Positions 37,812-46,227 of a stretch of DNA of 59,659 nt are shown piece after piece. The stretch lies in contig JAFUEX010000018.1 of assembly GCA_017470165.1 (NCBI GenBank), positions 1-59,659 of the forward strand. The letters run 5' to 3'. The notes beneath the pieces were generated by a model. That model was not told the origin of the DNA and did no database searches. It worked only from the letters and a program-made list of their open reading frames with translations. The stretch comes from Alphaproteobacteria bacterium (lineage in GTDB: Bacteria > Pseudomonadota > Alphaproteobacteria > RF32 > CAG-239). Made by a program: the position numbers and the translations under genes. Each line of letters begins with the position of its first letter. The first letter of the stretch is position 1.

Positions 37812-40499
37812 ATGAGTAAATGGGTTTATACATTTGGCAACGGTTCGGCCGAGGGTGATGCTTCCATGCGCAACCTGTTGGGCGGCAAGGGAGCTAATTT
37901 GGCGGAAATGAACAAAGTCGGTCTGCCGGTTCCTCCCGGATTTACCGTTACCACCGAGGTTTGCACCTACTACTACAACAATAACAAAACCTATCCGGCT
38001 GATTTGAAAGACCAAGTCAGAGCCGCGGTAGCCGGAGTTGAGAAGATTATGGGCAAGAAGTTTGCCGATGCTGACAATCCGCTGCTGTTTTCGGTGCGTT
38101 CGGGCGCGCGTGTTTCGATGCCCGGTATGATGGACACCGTTTTGAATTTGGGTTTGAATGACGAGACGGTTAAGGCCTTGGCCAAGTCTTCGGGTAATGA
38201 AAGATTTGCTTATGACTCTTATCGTCGTTTCTTGCAGATGTTTTCGGATGTAGTGTTGGGCGCCGATTTGGATTTGTATGAAGAAGCGCTGGAAAATATG
38301 AAAAAAGCTCGTGGTTATAAGCTGGATACCGATTTGACTGCAGATGACCTTAAGGAATTGGTTAACCAATACAAGGCCATCGGTGAGAAAATCGGCAAAG
38401 TCGTTCCGCAGGATCCGTGGGAGCAGTTGTGGGCCGGTATTGGTGCCGTGTTTGGCTCGTGGATGGTTGACCGTGCCATTACTTATCGCAAACTCAACAA
38501 TATCCCCGGAGATTGGGGTACAGCCGTAAACGTTCAGACCATGGTGTTTGGTAATGCCGGCGATGATTCAGCTACCGGCGTTTGCTTCTCGCGCGATCCG
38601 GCTACCGGTGAAAATGTTTACTATGGCGAATATTTGGTAAATGCTCAAGGTGAGGATGTGGTTGCCGGTATTCGCACCCCGCAGCCGATGGGCTCAAAAG
38701 GACAGGGAAATTCGTTGGAAGAGTTGTGGCCGCATCTCTATCAAGAGTTGGTTGATGTTCGCAACAAGCTGGAAACTCACTACAAAGATATGCAGGATAT
38801 GGAATTTACCATTGAGCATGGCAAGTTGTGGATGTTGCAATGCCGTAACGGCAAACGTACGGCTCAGGCGGCCGTTCGTATGGCGGTTGAAATGGTCGAA
38901 GAGGGAATGCTCACGAAAGAAGAAGCAATTATGCGTGTAGGAGCTGACCAATTAGACCAGTTGTTGCACCCGATGTTGGACCCCAAAGCTAAGAAAAATG
39001 TGATTGCAACCGGTTTGCCGGCGTCTCCCGGTGCGGCAGTCGGACGTGCAGTATTCTGCGCTGAAGATGCCGAGGCTTGGGCTGCCAAAGGTGAGAAGGT
39101 TATCCTTATCCGCAACGAGACCTCGCCGGAGGATATCGGTGGTATGCACGCTTCTCAAGGCGTTATCACTGCCAGAGGAGGTATGACTTCGCACGCAGCG
39201 GTGGTGGCCAGAGGCATGGGAACTCCCTGTGTTTCCGGTTCGCAAGAAATTCACATCGACTATACCAAGAAGACTATGTCTACCGATAAGGGTGTCGTAA
39301 TTAAGGAAGGTGATTGGGTTTCGCTGGATGGTGGTAAAGGCCAAATCATTGAGGGACAAATCCCGACAGTTAAGGCTGATACCAATACCGGTAATTTCGG
39401 CAAGTTGATGAGCTGGGTCGATGAAATCCGCACTTTGGAAATCAGAGCTAACGCCGAGACCCCGAGAGATGCTCAACAGGCACGTGATTTTGGCGCCGAA
39501 GGTATTGGTTTGGCGCGTACCGAGCATATGTTCTTTGACGCAAATCGTATTGCCGATATGCGGGCGATGATTTTGTCCAAGGATGAGGCCGGACGTCGGG
39601 CTGCTTTGGCGAGATTGCTGCCTTATCAGAAGCAAGACTTCAAAGATTTGTTCAAGATTATGAATGGTCTGCCGGTGGTTATTCGTCTGTTGGATCCGCC
39701 TTTGCACGAGTTTTTGCCCAATACCGAAGCCGAGATGAAAGAATTGGCCGACAAGATGGGTATGAGCTTGGATGAAGTTAAGCAGAGAGCAAATTCGTTG
39801 CATGAGGCTAACCCGATGTTGGGTCATCGCGGATGTCGTTTGCCGATTACTTATCCTGAAATTTGCGAGATGCAAACCAATGCCATTTTGGAAGCGGCAA
39901 TCGAATGCGAAGCTGAGGGGATTAAGGTCCTGCCGGAAATCGAGGTTCCGCTGACCGGTTCCAAGAAAGAGCTGGATATTGTCAAAGACATTATCGATAC
40001 TACAGCGGCAAAACTGTTTGCCTCGTTAGGTAAAAAGGTTGAGTATCAGGTTGGCTCGATGATTGAGTTGCCGCGTGCGGCACTAAAAGCTGATGAGCTG
40101 GCTCAGTCGGCTGAGTTCTTCGGATTCGGCACCAACGATTTGACCCAAACCACTTTGGGTATGAGCCGCGATGATACCGGTGCGATTTTAGATGAATATC
40201 GCGCTCGCGGTGTTTATGTGGCCGATCCTTTTGCCTCCATCGATGTTGAAGGTGTTGGTATGTTGGTTAGACTGGCTTGCGCCAAGGCGCGTTCTTCCAA
40301 TCCGAAGATTTGGTTGGGCGTATGCGGTGAGCATGGCGGTGATCCGGCATCCATCGACTTCTTCCAGACCTGTGGCATGAACTATGTTTCCTGCTCGCCG
40401 TTCCGTGTACCGGTTGCCAGACTGGCAGCGGCGCAAGCGGCGGTTCGTCACAAAGGCGAAAAGGTCGAAGATTATTGCTGCTGTAAGAAATCAGCCTAG
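37812..40499 (+). CDS. ppdK: Pyruvate, phosphate dikinase
   Basis: This cytosolic enzyme interconverts pyruvate, ATP and phosphate with PEP, AMP and pyrophosphate; in anaerobes it often runs in glycolysis. I chose ATG 37812 (start MSKWVYTFGNG) with AAAGGAG upstream; the longer frame opens with an unlike stretch from a TTG. The 895-residue product has the ATP-grasp domain with GGKGANLAEM and FSVRSGARVSMPGMMDT, the phosphohistidine domain GGMTSHAAVVARGMG (around residue 456-470, His in TSHAAV), and the PEP/pyruvate barrel with ARTEHMFFD and GTNDLTQTTLG. The C-terminus ends CCCKKSA, an unusual Cys run. Followed by a long palindrome. Confidence 0.96.
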   Translation: MSKWVYTFGNGSAEGDASMRNLLGGKGANLAEMNKVGLPVPPGFTVTTEVCTYYYNNNKTYPADLKDQVRAAVAGVEKIMGKKFADADNPLLFSVRSGARVSMPGMMDTVLNLGLNDETVKALAKSSGNERFAYDSYRRFLQMFSDVVLGADLDLYEEALENMKKARGYKLDTDLTADDLKELVNQYKAIGEKIGKVVPQDPWEQLWAGIGAVFGSWMVDRAITYRKLNNIPGDWGTAVNVQTMVFGNAGDDSATGVCFSRDPATGENVYYGEYLVNAQGEDVVAGIRTPQPMGSKGQGNSLEELWPHLYQELVDVRNKLETHYKDMQDMEFTIEHGKLWMLQCRNGKRTAQAAVRMAVEMVEEGMLTKEEAIMRVGADQLDQLLHPMLDPKAKKNVIATGLPASPGAAVGRAVFCAEDAEAWAAKGEKVILIRNETSPEDIGGMHASQGVITARGGMTSHAAVVARGMGTPCVSGSQEIHIDYTKKTMSTDKGVVIKEGDWVSLDGGKGQIIEGQIPTVKADTNTGNFGKLMSWVDEIRTLEIRANAETPRDAQQARDFGAEGIGLARTEHMFFDANRIADMRAMILSKDEAGRRAALARLLPYQKQDFKDLFKIMNGLPVVIRLLDPPLHEFLPNTEAEMKELADKMGMSLDEVKQRANSLHEANPMLGHRGCRLPITYPEICEMQTNAILEAAIECEAEGIKVLPEIEVPLTGSKKELDIVKDIIDTTAAKLFASLGKKVEYQVGSMIELPRAALKADELAQSAEFFGFGTNDLTQTTLGMSRDDTGAILDEYRARGVYVADPFASIDVEGVGMLVRLACAKARSSNPKIWLGVCGEHGGDPASIDFFQTCGMNYVSCSPFRVPVARLAAAQAAVRHKGEKVEDYCCCKKSA

Positions 40500-40501
40500 T
40501 A

Positions 40502-40610
40502 AAAAGTTCGTCTAACGGGCTATTGCTTGAAAACGGCTCCGCTTATGTACTAGTTTTGTACACCGCGCGGAGCTGTTTTGCTGCGCACTAGCGACGTTAT
40601 CCGAACTTTT
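40502..40610. repeat. 109-base palindrome after ppdK
   Basis: Arms AAAAGTTCG (40502-40510) and CGAACTTTT (40602-40610), TAACG/CGTTA (40513-40517 and 40595-40599), AAACGGCTCCGC (40531-40542) and GCGGAGCTGTTT (40567-40578, one mismatch), with GTAC/GTAC near the centre. It begins 2 bases after the ppdK stop and ends in T, so it can also terminate ppdK. Its right half is repeated at 40663-40710. Confidence 0.7.
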
Positions 40611-40662
40611 CGCAAAGGGGATTACAGCGTATTAGGCTCGTTAACCAGCTTTTTTTGTATGT

Positions 40663-40710
40663 GCGCGCGGAGCCGTTTTGCTGCGCACTAGCGGCGTTAT
40701 CCGAACTTTT
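40663..40710. repeat. Second copy of the right half of the ppdK palindrome
   Basis: This segment repeats 40565-40610 nearly base for base, about 100 bases further on, and ends in eight T. One difference (GCCGTTT for GCTGTTT) makes it match the left arm of the palindrome exactly. The segments after both copies (TTTCGCAAAGGG) also match. No gene is seen in 40500-40771. Confidence 0.65.
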
Positions 40711-40771
40711 TTTTCGCAAAGGGAAAAGTTATCGGGTGGTGGTGTATGTATGCGGTTGATGGGGAGGGAAA

Positions 40772-41122
40772 TTATTTTTTTAAGGACAATTCTTCCCAAG
40801 TTTTAAGTCCCAAAGCACGGGTATCCACCGGCAAGTTGCGTACAATATTAACATCGGCAAAATAGGCGTCGTTAATATTTTCCAAAAGTGTTTCGACGAT
40901 TACCAACTGAGATGATTGACGCAGTTGAGTGCGTACATTGGGGTTGATATAATCCAATACAATGGTTTGTTGCGGCGAGCGTACCAGCAGGGCGTGGTCG
41001 CGTCCATCATATACTATATAAGGATTACTGGGGTTTCCGGCTTTGGCTTTGAGATAGATATACAATTCGCCGGCCTCGTTTTCAGCAATGGTGTATTGCC
41101 CCTCGGTTTGATAGTTTGACAT
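40772..41122 (-). CDS. Hypothetical protein
   Basis: I do not recognise the family. The start at ATG 41122 is preceded by GGGGA at suitable spacing, giving 116 residues beginning MSNYQTEGQYTIA; an upstream ATG at 41179 would add 19 residues. No signal peptide or membrane segment. It contains YIVYDGRDHALLVRSP and a C-terminal NDAYFADVNIVRNLP with GLKTWEELSLKK. It could be a small cytosolic adaptor; it is the last gene of a minus-strand group after sodB. Confidence 0.65.
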   Translation of the reverse strand: MSNYQTEGQYTIAENEAGELYIYLKAKAGNPSNPYIVYDGRDHALLVRSPQQTIVLDYINPNVRTQLRQSSQLVIVETLLENINDAYFADVNIVRNLPVDTRALGLKTWEELSLKK

Positions 41123-41186
41123 TAGTTCACATCCCCAATTTTTTTGCATAAATCGAGTCGTATTATAACATTTAGACAAAAAGTTG

Positions 41187-41759
41187 TCAACCTGCTTCTT
41201 GCGGAAAAACTAAATTATTAAGATAAGCGTCCACAAAATCGGCGCGGGAGTTTTGGTAATCCAAATAATATGCGTGTTCCCACACATCAATGCCAAGCAA
41301 AGGTTTTCCTAAATCCAGTGCGATGGGGTTATCGGCATTGGCGGCAGAGGTGATTTGCCAAAGGCCGTCTTGGTCGGTCAGCCAACAATAGCCGGAACCG
41401 AAACGAGCCAGTGCTTGTTCCTTAAATCGGCGTTTGAAATCAGCAAGCGAACCAAAATGTTCATTGAGCAATTTTAGCGATATCCGCGGCCGATTAGGAG
41501 CAATATGAGAGAAGAAAAATTCGTGGTTCCAAACTTGCGCGGCATTGTTGTAAATCAGCGGAGTGTCTAAATGCCGGCTGTCGCGGATAATTTGCTCCAA
41601 AGGCATATTTTGCCAAACCGTGCCGGTGGTTAATTCGTTGAGTTTGGCAATATATCCCATATAATGTTTATTATAGTGAAAATCCATGGTGCGCGCCGAG
41701 ATAAAAGGCTCCAACGCATTCAGTGCATAAGAAAGTTTTTGCGGTGTAAACATTTGCAT
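41187..41759 (-). CDS. sodB: Iron-type superoxide dismutase
   Basis: This enzyme converts superoxide to hydrogen peroxide and oxygen in the cytosol. The 190-residue product has all four metal ligands in place: His28 (FHYNKHY), His79 (QVWNHEFF), Asp158 and His162 (GIDVWEHAYYLDY). The Gln in NNAAQVWNH and the Phe-rich stretch after it favour the iron type. Start could be Met1 or Met3. It follows fliJ on the minus strand. SOD in an organism with HydG suggests tolerance of brief oxygen exposure. Confidence 0.93.
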   Translation of the reverse strand: MQMFTPQKLSYALNALEPFISARTMDFHYNKHYMGYIAKLNELTTGTVWQNMPLEQIIRDSRHLDTPLIYNNAAQVWNHEFFFSHIAPNRPRISLKLLNEHFGSLADFKRRFKEQALARFGSGYCWLTDQDGLWQITSAANADNPIALDLGKPLLGIDVWEHAYYLDYQNSRADFVDAYLNNLVFPQEAG

Positions 41760-41774
41760 ACTCCTTGATGAAGG

Positions 41775-42200
41775 TTAATTGGAAGAAGAGTGATGTTTGA
41801 TATAAGCATTGGTTCCGATTTCATCAAGCATTTTTTGCTCGGCATCATCAAGCATTTTTTGCTTGGCTTTTTGTTGAATGTTATCAATTATCTCAAAGGT
41901 TTTTTGTTCTTTGAATACATCAGCCATAATATCCCGCAGTTGTGATATGTCGGCCTCGGCTTTTTCAATCGATTCTTCCAGAGCACGTCGTTTTTTTAGA
42001 TATTGCGCGGTAAAAGCGCCAAAATCATACAGTGCGGGTTGTCGACTGACAAATTCTTTTTCCTTTTCGTAATCGGAGTTGAGATGATGGAGAGCCGTTT
42101 GCAATTTGGCCAGATTGTCAAGTTTGAGCGCCAAGCGACGGCGTTGTTCGTCGAGTTCGAATTTTTTGACGCGTTCAAGAGTTTTGAGAGCCTTAGACAT
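41775..42200 (-). CDS. fliJ: Flagellar export protein FliJ
   Basis: A coiled-coil chaperone and ATPase cofactor of the flagellar type III export apparatus. The 141-residue product is almost wholly helical and charged, with KTLERVKKFELDEQRRRLALKL at the N-terminus as in FliJ. Recognition relies on this and on being 6 bases after fliI. Near the C-terminus KQKMLDDAEQKMLDE is a small in-frame duplication, also visible in the DNA. Confidence 0.8.
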   Translation of the reverse strand: MSKALKTLERVKKFELDEQRRRLALKLDNLAKLQTALHHLNSDYEKEKEFVSRQPALYDFGAFTAQYLKKRRALEESIEKAEADISQLRDIMADVFKEQKTFEIIDNIQQKAKQKMLDDAEQKMLDEIGTNAYIKHHSSSN

Positions 42201-42206
42201 CGGGGA

Positions 42207-43547
42207 TTACATTTCCGGCAGATAGGGGGTGTTGAGGATTTGCGCCAAAAGCGCATAACACTCCTCAAGCGAAAAGCGCTCGTATTTGGACTGGGCAAGA
42301 AACTCCTCAAGTTTAGGGTAGTAGAATATTGCCTCATCAACTTCATGGTTGGAGCCTTGTTTGTAGGCACCAAGCCGGATGAGCTCAGCCATATCTTCGT
42401 AAGCGGCGATATATTTGCGGGCTTTGGCAATGAGGGCATATTCCTCAGGAGTATCACAATCGGGCATGGTTCGGGATATGGAGCGCAAAATATTGATTGC
42501 CGGATAGCGGTTGCGTTCGGCAATGGCGCGGTCAAGCACTATATGTCCGTCTAAAATGGAGCGCACGGCATCAGCAATCGGTTCGTTGTGGTCATCACCA
42601 TCAACCAGCACGGTAAACAATCCGGTAATGGTGCCGACACCGGAACCGGGGCCGGCGCGCTCAAGCAGACGCGGCAATTCGGAAAATACGCTGGGGGTAT
42701 AGCCTTTGGAAGCAGGCGGTTCGCCGATGGACAAAGAAATTTCGCGCTGAGCCATGGCAAAACGGGTAATCGAATCCATCATACACAAAACGTCTTGATT
42801 TTGGTCGCGAAAATACTCGGAAATGGCCATTGCAACATAAGCAGCCTGACGACGCAGCAGCGGGCTTTCATCAGATGTGGCCAAAACCAGCACCGATTTC
42901 TTCATTCCTTCTTCGCCCAACACATCTTCAACAAACTCTTTGGCTTCACGGCCACGTTCACCGATAAGCCCGATAACCGAGATATCCGAATCGGTTTGCC
43001 TTGCCATCATAGACATCAGGGTAGACTTGCCGACACCGGAGCCGGCAAAAATTCCCATACGCTGCCCTTTGCATATGGTGAGAAAAGCATTGACAGCTTT
43101 GATGCCGAGGTCGACCTTGCCTTTGACGCGGTCGCGAAATTGGGCGGGAGGCGGCGAAGATTTGATGAAATAAGGACGAGAGCCTTTGATAAGCGGCCCC
43201 TTGCCGTCGATAGCCTCACCGAATGCATTAACAATGCGCCCGAGCCAACTTTGGTGCGGGTAGATAACCGGCGCCACGGATGACAATTCTACGGAACAAT
43301 TTACCCCGATGCCGTCCATTGAACTATAAGGCATTGCAAGAATTTTATCGTTTTTGAAGCTGACAATTTCGCAAGGAGTGCGCTCGTCGCGGTTGTTGAT
43401 GATGGAGCAGGCATCGCCTACCGACAAGCCGCTGAGACGACCGGAAACCTCGACAAACAATCCTTGCACGCCGGAAACCTTGCCATAACAAAACGTGTTG
43501 TTAAGGCGATTAACCGAGTTGATGATGCTGTCGCTCAAGGCGGTCAT
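42207..43547 (-). CDS. fliI: Flagellum-specific ATPase FliI
   Basis: The ATPase that energises export of flagellar proteins, related to F1-ATPase beta. The 446-residue product shows the Walker A GIFAGSGVGKST (about 165-176), GLIGERGREAKEFVED, Walker B VLCMMDSITRFAMAQRE and SIGEPPASKGYTPSVFSELPRLLERAG, which with the type III signature separates it from AtpD. It is followed by fliJ. The divergent ctrA gene starts about 208 bases away; in alphaproteobacteria CtrA controls many flagellar genes. Confidence 0.95.
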   Translation of the reverse strand: MTALSDSIINSVNRLNNTFCYGKVSGVQGLFVEVSGRLSGLSVGDACSIINNRDERTPCEIVSFKNDKILAMPYSSMDGIGVNCSVELSSVAPVIYPHQSWLGRIVNAFGEAIDGKGPLIKGSRPYFIKSSPPPAQFRDRVKGKVDLGIKAVNAFLTICKGQRMGIFAGSGVGKSTLMSMMARQTDSDISVIGLIGERGREAKEFVEDVLGEEGMKKSVLVLATSDESPLLRRQAAYVAMAISEYFRDQNQDVLCMMDSITRFAMAQREISLSIGEPPASKGYTPSVFSELPRLLERAGPGSGVGTITGLFTVLVDGDDHNEPIADAVRSILDGHIVLDRAIAERNRYPAINILRSISRTMPDCDTPEEYALIAKARKYIAAYEDMAELIRLGAYKQGSNHEVDEAIFYYPKLEEFLAQSKYERFSLEECYALLAQILNTPYLPEM

Positions 43548-43630
43548 GAAATGTCCTTAAAATCTTTTGTGAATCGTATATTGCCATATATAGCACGCTT
43601 TTACAAAGCAGACAATAAATATAACGGTTA

Positions 43631-43686
43631 TTAACAAATTAGAAGCGAGATATAAAAAGCTGTTAATAATTGTTAACAAAATTAAC
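43631..43686. promoter_or_regulatory. Cluster of TTAA(C) half-sites between fliI and ctrA
   Basis: TTAA occurs at 43631-43634, 43663-43666, 43673-43676 and 43682-43685, three of them followed by C. CtrA binds TTAA-N7-TTAA(C). None of these pairs has exactly 7 bases between (6 and 5 are seen), so full sites are not shown, but the clustering between ctrA and a flagellar operon suggests autoregulation. Confidence 0.35.
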
Positions 43687-43755
43687 CAAATGAAATTTAT
43701 GCATATATAGTAACGATATATAAGTGTATTTTTTATTAGGGAAGGAACGGTTAAA

Positions 43756-44460
43756 ATGCGTGTTTTGTTAGTGGAAGATGATTTTGCGGTTTCTCAAAGC
43801 GTTGAAACTATGCTGAAAAAAGAGGGTATGATTGTTGATACCACCGATTTGGGCGAGGATGGTTTGGAAATCGGTAAATTGTATGATTATGACATCATAA
43901 TCTTGGACTTGATGCTACCGGACATTAACGGTTATGAGGTTTTGAGAAATCTGCGCGGCGCCAAGATTAAGACGCCGGTGTTGATTTTGTCGGGATTGTC
44001 GCAGCCGGACAATAAAGTGAAAGGTTTGGGATATGGTGCAGATGATTATTTGACCAAGCCGTTTGATAAGAATGAGCTTTTGGCGCGGATTAAGGCGATT
44101 GTGCGGCGTTCGAAAAACCATGCGGAATCGATTATTGAGACCGGAGATGTGGTGGTCAATTTGGACACCCAGACTGTTACGGTGCAGGGAAAGTCCTTGC
44201 ATTTAACCGGTAAGGAGTATGGAATTATGGAGTTGTTGTCCATACGTAAAGGTTCAACCTTGAACAAAGATCAGTTTTTGAACCATTTGTATGGCGGAAT
44301 TGACGAGCCGGAGTTGAAGATTATTGATGTGTTTATTTGTAAGCTGCGCAAAAAGTTGGAAAAGGCTTCGGGCGGCAAGAACTATATTGAGACGGTTTGG
44401 GGCAGGGGGTATGTGCTGCGCGATCCCGATGAGGATGCCAAGAATAAAGGCAAAAAATAG
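43756..44460 (+). CDS. ctrA: Cell-cycle response regulator CtrA
   Basis: The OmpR-type master regulator of cell cycle and flagellar genes in alphaproteobacteria. The 234-residue product has a receiver domain with Glu7-Asp8-Asp9, the phospho-acceptor Asp51 ([10 protein letters not shown], the same position as in Caulobacter), Thr/Ser and Lys in [12 protein letters not shown], and a winged-helix domain with [17 protein letters not shown] and [24 protein letters not shown] precedes the ATG. Divergent from fliI; a terminator lies 22 bases past the stop. Confidence 0.95.
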   Translation: MRVLLVEDDFAVSQSVETMLKKEGMIVDTTDLGEDGLEIGKLYDYDIIILDLMLPDINGYEVLRNLRGAKIKTPVLILSGLSQPDNKVKGLGYGADDYLTKPFDKNELLARIKAIVRRSKNHAESIIETGDVVVNLDTQTVTVQGKSLHLTGKEYGIMELLSIRKGSTLNKDQFLNHLYGGIDEPELKIIDVFICKLRKKLEKASGGKNYIETVWGRGYVLRDPDEDAKNKGKK

Positions 44461-44482
44461 CTCTTTGAGAAGTAATCATACG

Positions 44483-44510
44483 GCCGGTCTGCCAGCAGAC
44501 CGGCTTTTTT
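44483..44510 (+). terminator. Terminator of ctrA
   Basis: GCCGGTCTG (44483-44491) and CAGACCGGC (44496-44504) form a perfect stem with loop CCAG, followed by six T. Confidence 0.9.
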
Positions 44511-44563
44511 GTCGGGTTGAGGCTGAGGATAAGGAGCAGAAAAAAAATACGCCGGCAGAGGAC

Positions 44564-44592
44564 TTGAAAAAAACAAACAGCGGTGTTATTAT
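44564..44592 (+). promoter_or_regulatory. Promoter of hydG
   Basis: TTGAAA (44564-44569) and TATTAT (44587-44592) with a 17-base spacer. Start predicted near 44599, leaving about 30 bases before the ATG at 44629. Confidence 0.6.
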
Positions 44593-44628
44593 CCGCGGCG
44601 TAAGTTTAATTATTAATTTTTATCAATT

Positions 44629-46059
44629 ATGGAGAAATGCACTAAATACAATAAATTTTCCGATAAGGCGGAGGAATTTATTGCAGATGAAGAAATCGTA
44701 CAGACACTGCAGTTTGCCGAAGAACACAAAAATGATGCGGGGTTGATAGAGGATATTTTGCAAAAAGCCGAAGAAATGCAGGGGTTATCGCACCGCGAGG
44801 CCTGCGTGTTGCTGGATTGCGAAATTGAAGAATATAACGCGCGCATCTTTCAACTGGCGGAAGAGATAAAACAAAAGTTTTACGGCAACCGCATTGTGTT
44901 GTTTGCGCCGCTGTATTTGTCAAATTACTGCGTTAACGGTTGTGTTTACTGCCCTTATCATGCGAAGAATAAGCATATTCCGCGGCTTAAAATGACGCAA
45001 AGCGAAATTGCCGAACAGGTGAGAGCTTTGCAAGATATGGGACATAAGCGGCTGGCTGTTGAGGCGGGCGAAGACCCTAAGCATAATCCGATAGAGTACA
45101 TTTTGGAGTCGATTGACACAATTTACGGCATTAAGCATAAAAACGGCGCAATAAGGCGAGTTAATGTGAATATTGCCGCAACCAGTGTGGAAAACTATCG
45201 CAAATTGCACAAGGCCGGTATCGGAACATATATCTTGTTTCAGGAGACATATGACAAACGTAACTATGAGTCGTTGCATCCCTCCGGTCCCAAAAGCGAT
45301 TATGCTTATCATACCGAAGCATTTGACCGCGCGATGCGCGCCGGAATAGATGATGTCGGACTGGGGGTGTTGTTCGGATTGTCGACCTATCGGTATGAGT
45401 TTGCCGGATTGTTGATGCACGCCGAACACTTGGAAGCTAAGTTCGGAGTGGGGCCGCATACAATCAGTTTTCCGCGGATTAAGCGAGCTGACGATATTGA
45501 CCCGACGGCATTCAGCAATGCAATTTCAGATGATACATTTGCTAAAATTATCGCTTGTACCAGAATTGCCGTGCCGTACACCGGAATGATAATATCCACC
45601 CGCGAGAGCAAAGCAGTGCGCGAGAAGGTTATTCGCTACGGAATATCGCAGATTTCCGGCGGTTCGAAAACGACGGTCGGGGGTTATGAGACAAACGCGG
45701 CAGACAACGGTTCGGCTCAGTTTGAGGTTAGTGACAATCGCTCGTTGGATGAGGTGGTGCGTTGGCTGATGGAGCTGGGGTATGTGCCTAGTTTTTGCAC
45801 GGCTTGCTATCGGGCAGGACGTACCGGAGACAGGTTTATGGAATTTTGTAAATCCCAACAAATACTGAATTTTTGTCATCCGAATGCGCTGATGACATTG
45901 AAAGAGTATTTGGAGGATTATGCAACAGCGGAAACCAAAAAGGCCGGAGATGCTTTGATTAGAGCGAATATAGCGCAGATACCGAGAGGCAATGTGCGCT
46001 TGGTTTGCGAGAGATATTTGCACGAGATTGAACAAGGTGCACGCGATTTCCGATTCTGA
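44629..46059 (+). CDS. hydG: [FeFe]-hydrogenase maturase HydG
   Basis: A radical SAM tyrosine lyase that makes the CO and CN ligands of the hydrogenase H-cluster. The 476-residue product has the SAM cluster motif C101-x3-C105-x2-C108 (CVNGCVYCPY) and near the C-terminus the second-cluster motif CX2CX22C (Cys390, Cys393, Cys416), which separates HydG from the thiamine enzyme ThiH. Other family parts are LSNYCVNGC, VNIAATSVENYR and FQETYDKRNYE. It stands alone between ctrA and rimP; hydE, hydF and the hydrogenase are not in the window. It implies anaerobic hydrogen metabolism. Confidence 0.93.
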   Translation: MEKCTKYNKFSDKAEEFIADEEIVQTLQFAEEHKNDAGLIEDILQKAEEMQGLSHREACVLLDCEIEEYNARIFQLAEEIKQKFYGNRIVLFAPLYLSNYCVNGCVYCPYHAKNKHIPRLKMTQSEIAEQVRALQDMGHKRLAVEAGEDPKHNPIEYILESIDTIYGIKHKNGAIRRVNVNIAATSVENYRKLHKAGIGTYILFQETYDKRNYESLHPSGPKSDYAYHTEAFDRAMRAGIDDVGLGVLFGLSTYRYEFAGLLMHAEHLEAKFGVGPHTISFPRIKRADDIDPTAFSNAISDDTFAKIIACTRIAVPYTGMIISTRESKAVREKVIRYGISQISGGSKTTVGGYETNAADNGSAQFEVSDNRSLDEVVRWLMELGYVPSFCTACYRAGRTGDRFMEFCKSQQILNFCHPNALMTLKEYLEDYATAETKKAGDALIRANIAQIPRGNVRLVCERYLHEIEQGARDFRF

Positions 46060-46064
46060 AAGGT

Positions 46065-46092
46065 AAGAGGGGCGATAAAGCTCCTCTTTTTT
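46065..46092 (+). terminator. Terminator of hydG
   Basis: AAGAGGGGC (46065-46073) pairs with GCTCCTCTT (46080-46088, one G-T pair) and continues into T at 46086-46092. Confidence 0.8.
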
Positions 46093-46126
46093 ATTGAATA
46101 TATGTTGAAAACGGCACAAAAAGTGC

Positions 46127-46155
46127 TTGCTTTTTATTTTTTTTTATGCTATAGG
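46127..46155 (+). promoter_or_regulatory. Promoter of the rimP-nusA-infB operon
   Basis: TTGCTT (46127-46132) and TATAGG (46150-46155) with a 17-base spacer. Same CTTGCTTTT style as the rpoB promoter. Transcription would begin near 46162. Confidence 0.6.
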
Positions 46156-46183
46156 CAAAATATAAAGATAATAAATTATATGA

Positions 46184-46208
46184 AGTGGAGCCGCAAGCTC
46201 CGCTTTTT
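46184..46208 (+). terminator. Attenuator-like hairpin in the rimP leader
   Basis: AGTGGAGC (46184-46191) and GCTCCGCT (46197-46204) form an 8-bp stem with a 5-base loop and a T run to 46208. It lies between the promoter and the ribosome site AGGAGAG (46213-46219), so it can act on leader transcripts. Autogenous attenuation by NusA is plausible. Confidence 0.55.
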
Positions 46209-46227
46209 GTTTAGGAGAGAAAAGTTT

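Noticed and set aside
46102-46227. Longer rimP starting upstream
   Set aside because: The upstream in-frame stretch crosses the predicted promoter and the leader hairpin; ATG 46228 has an AGGAGAG ribosome site and matches the family start.
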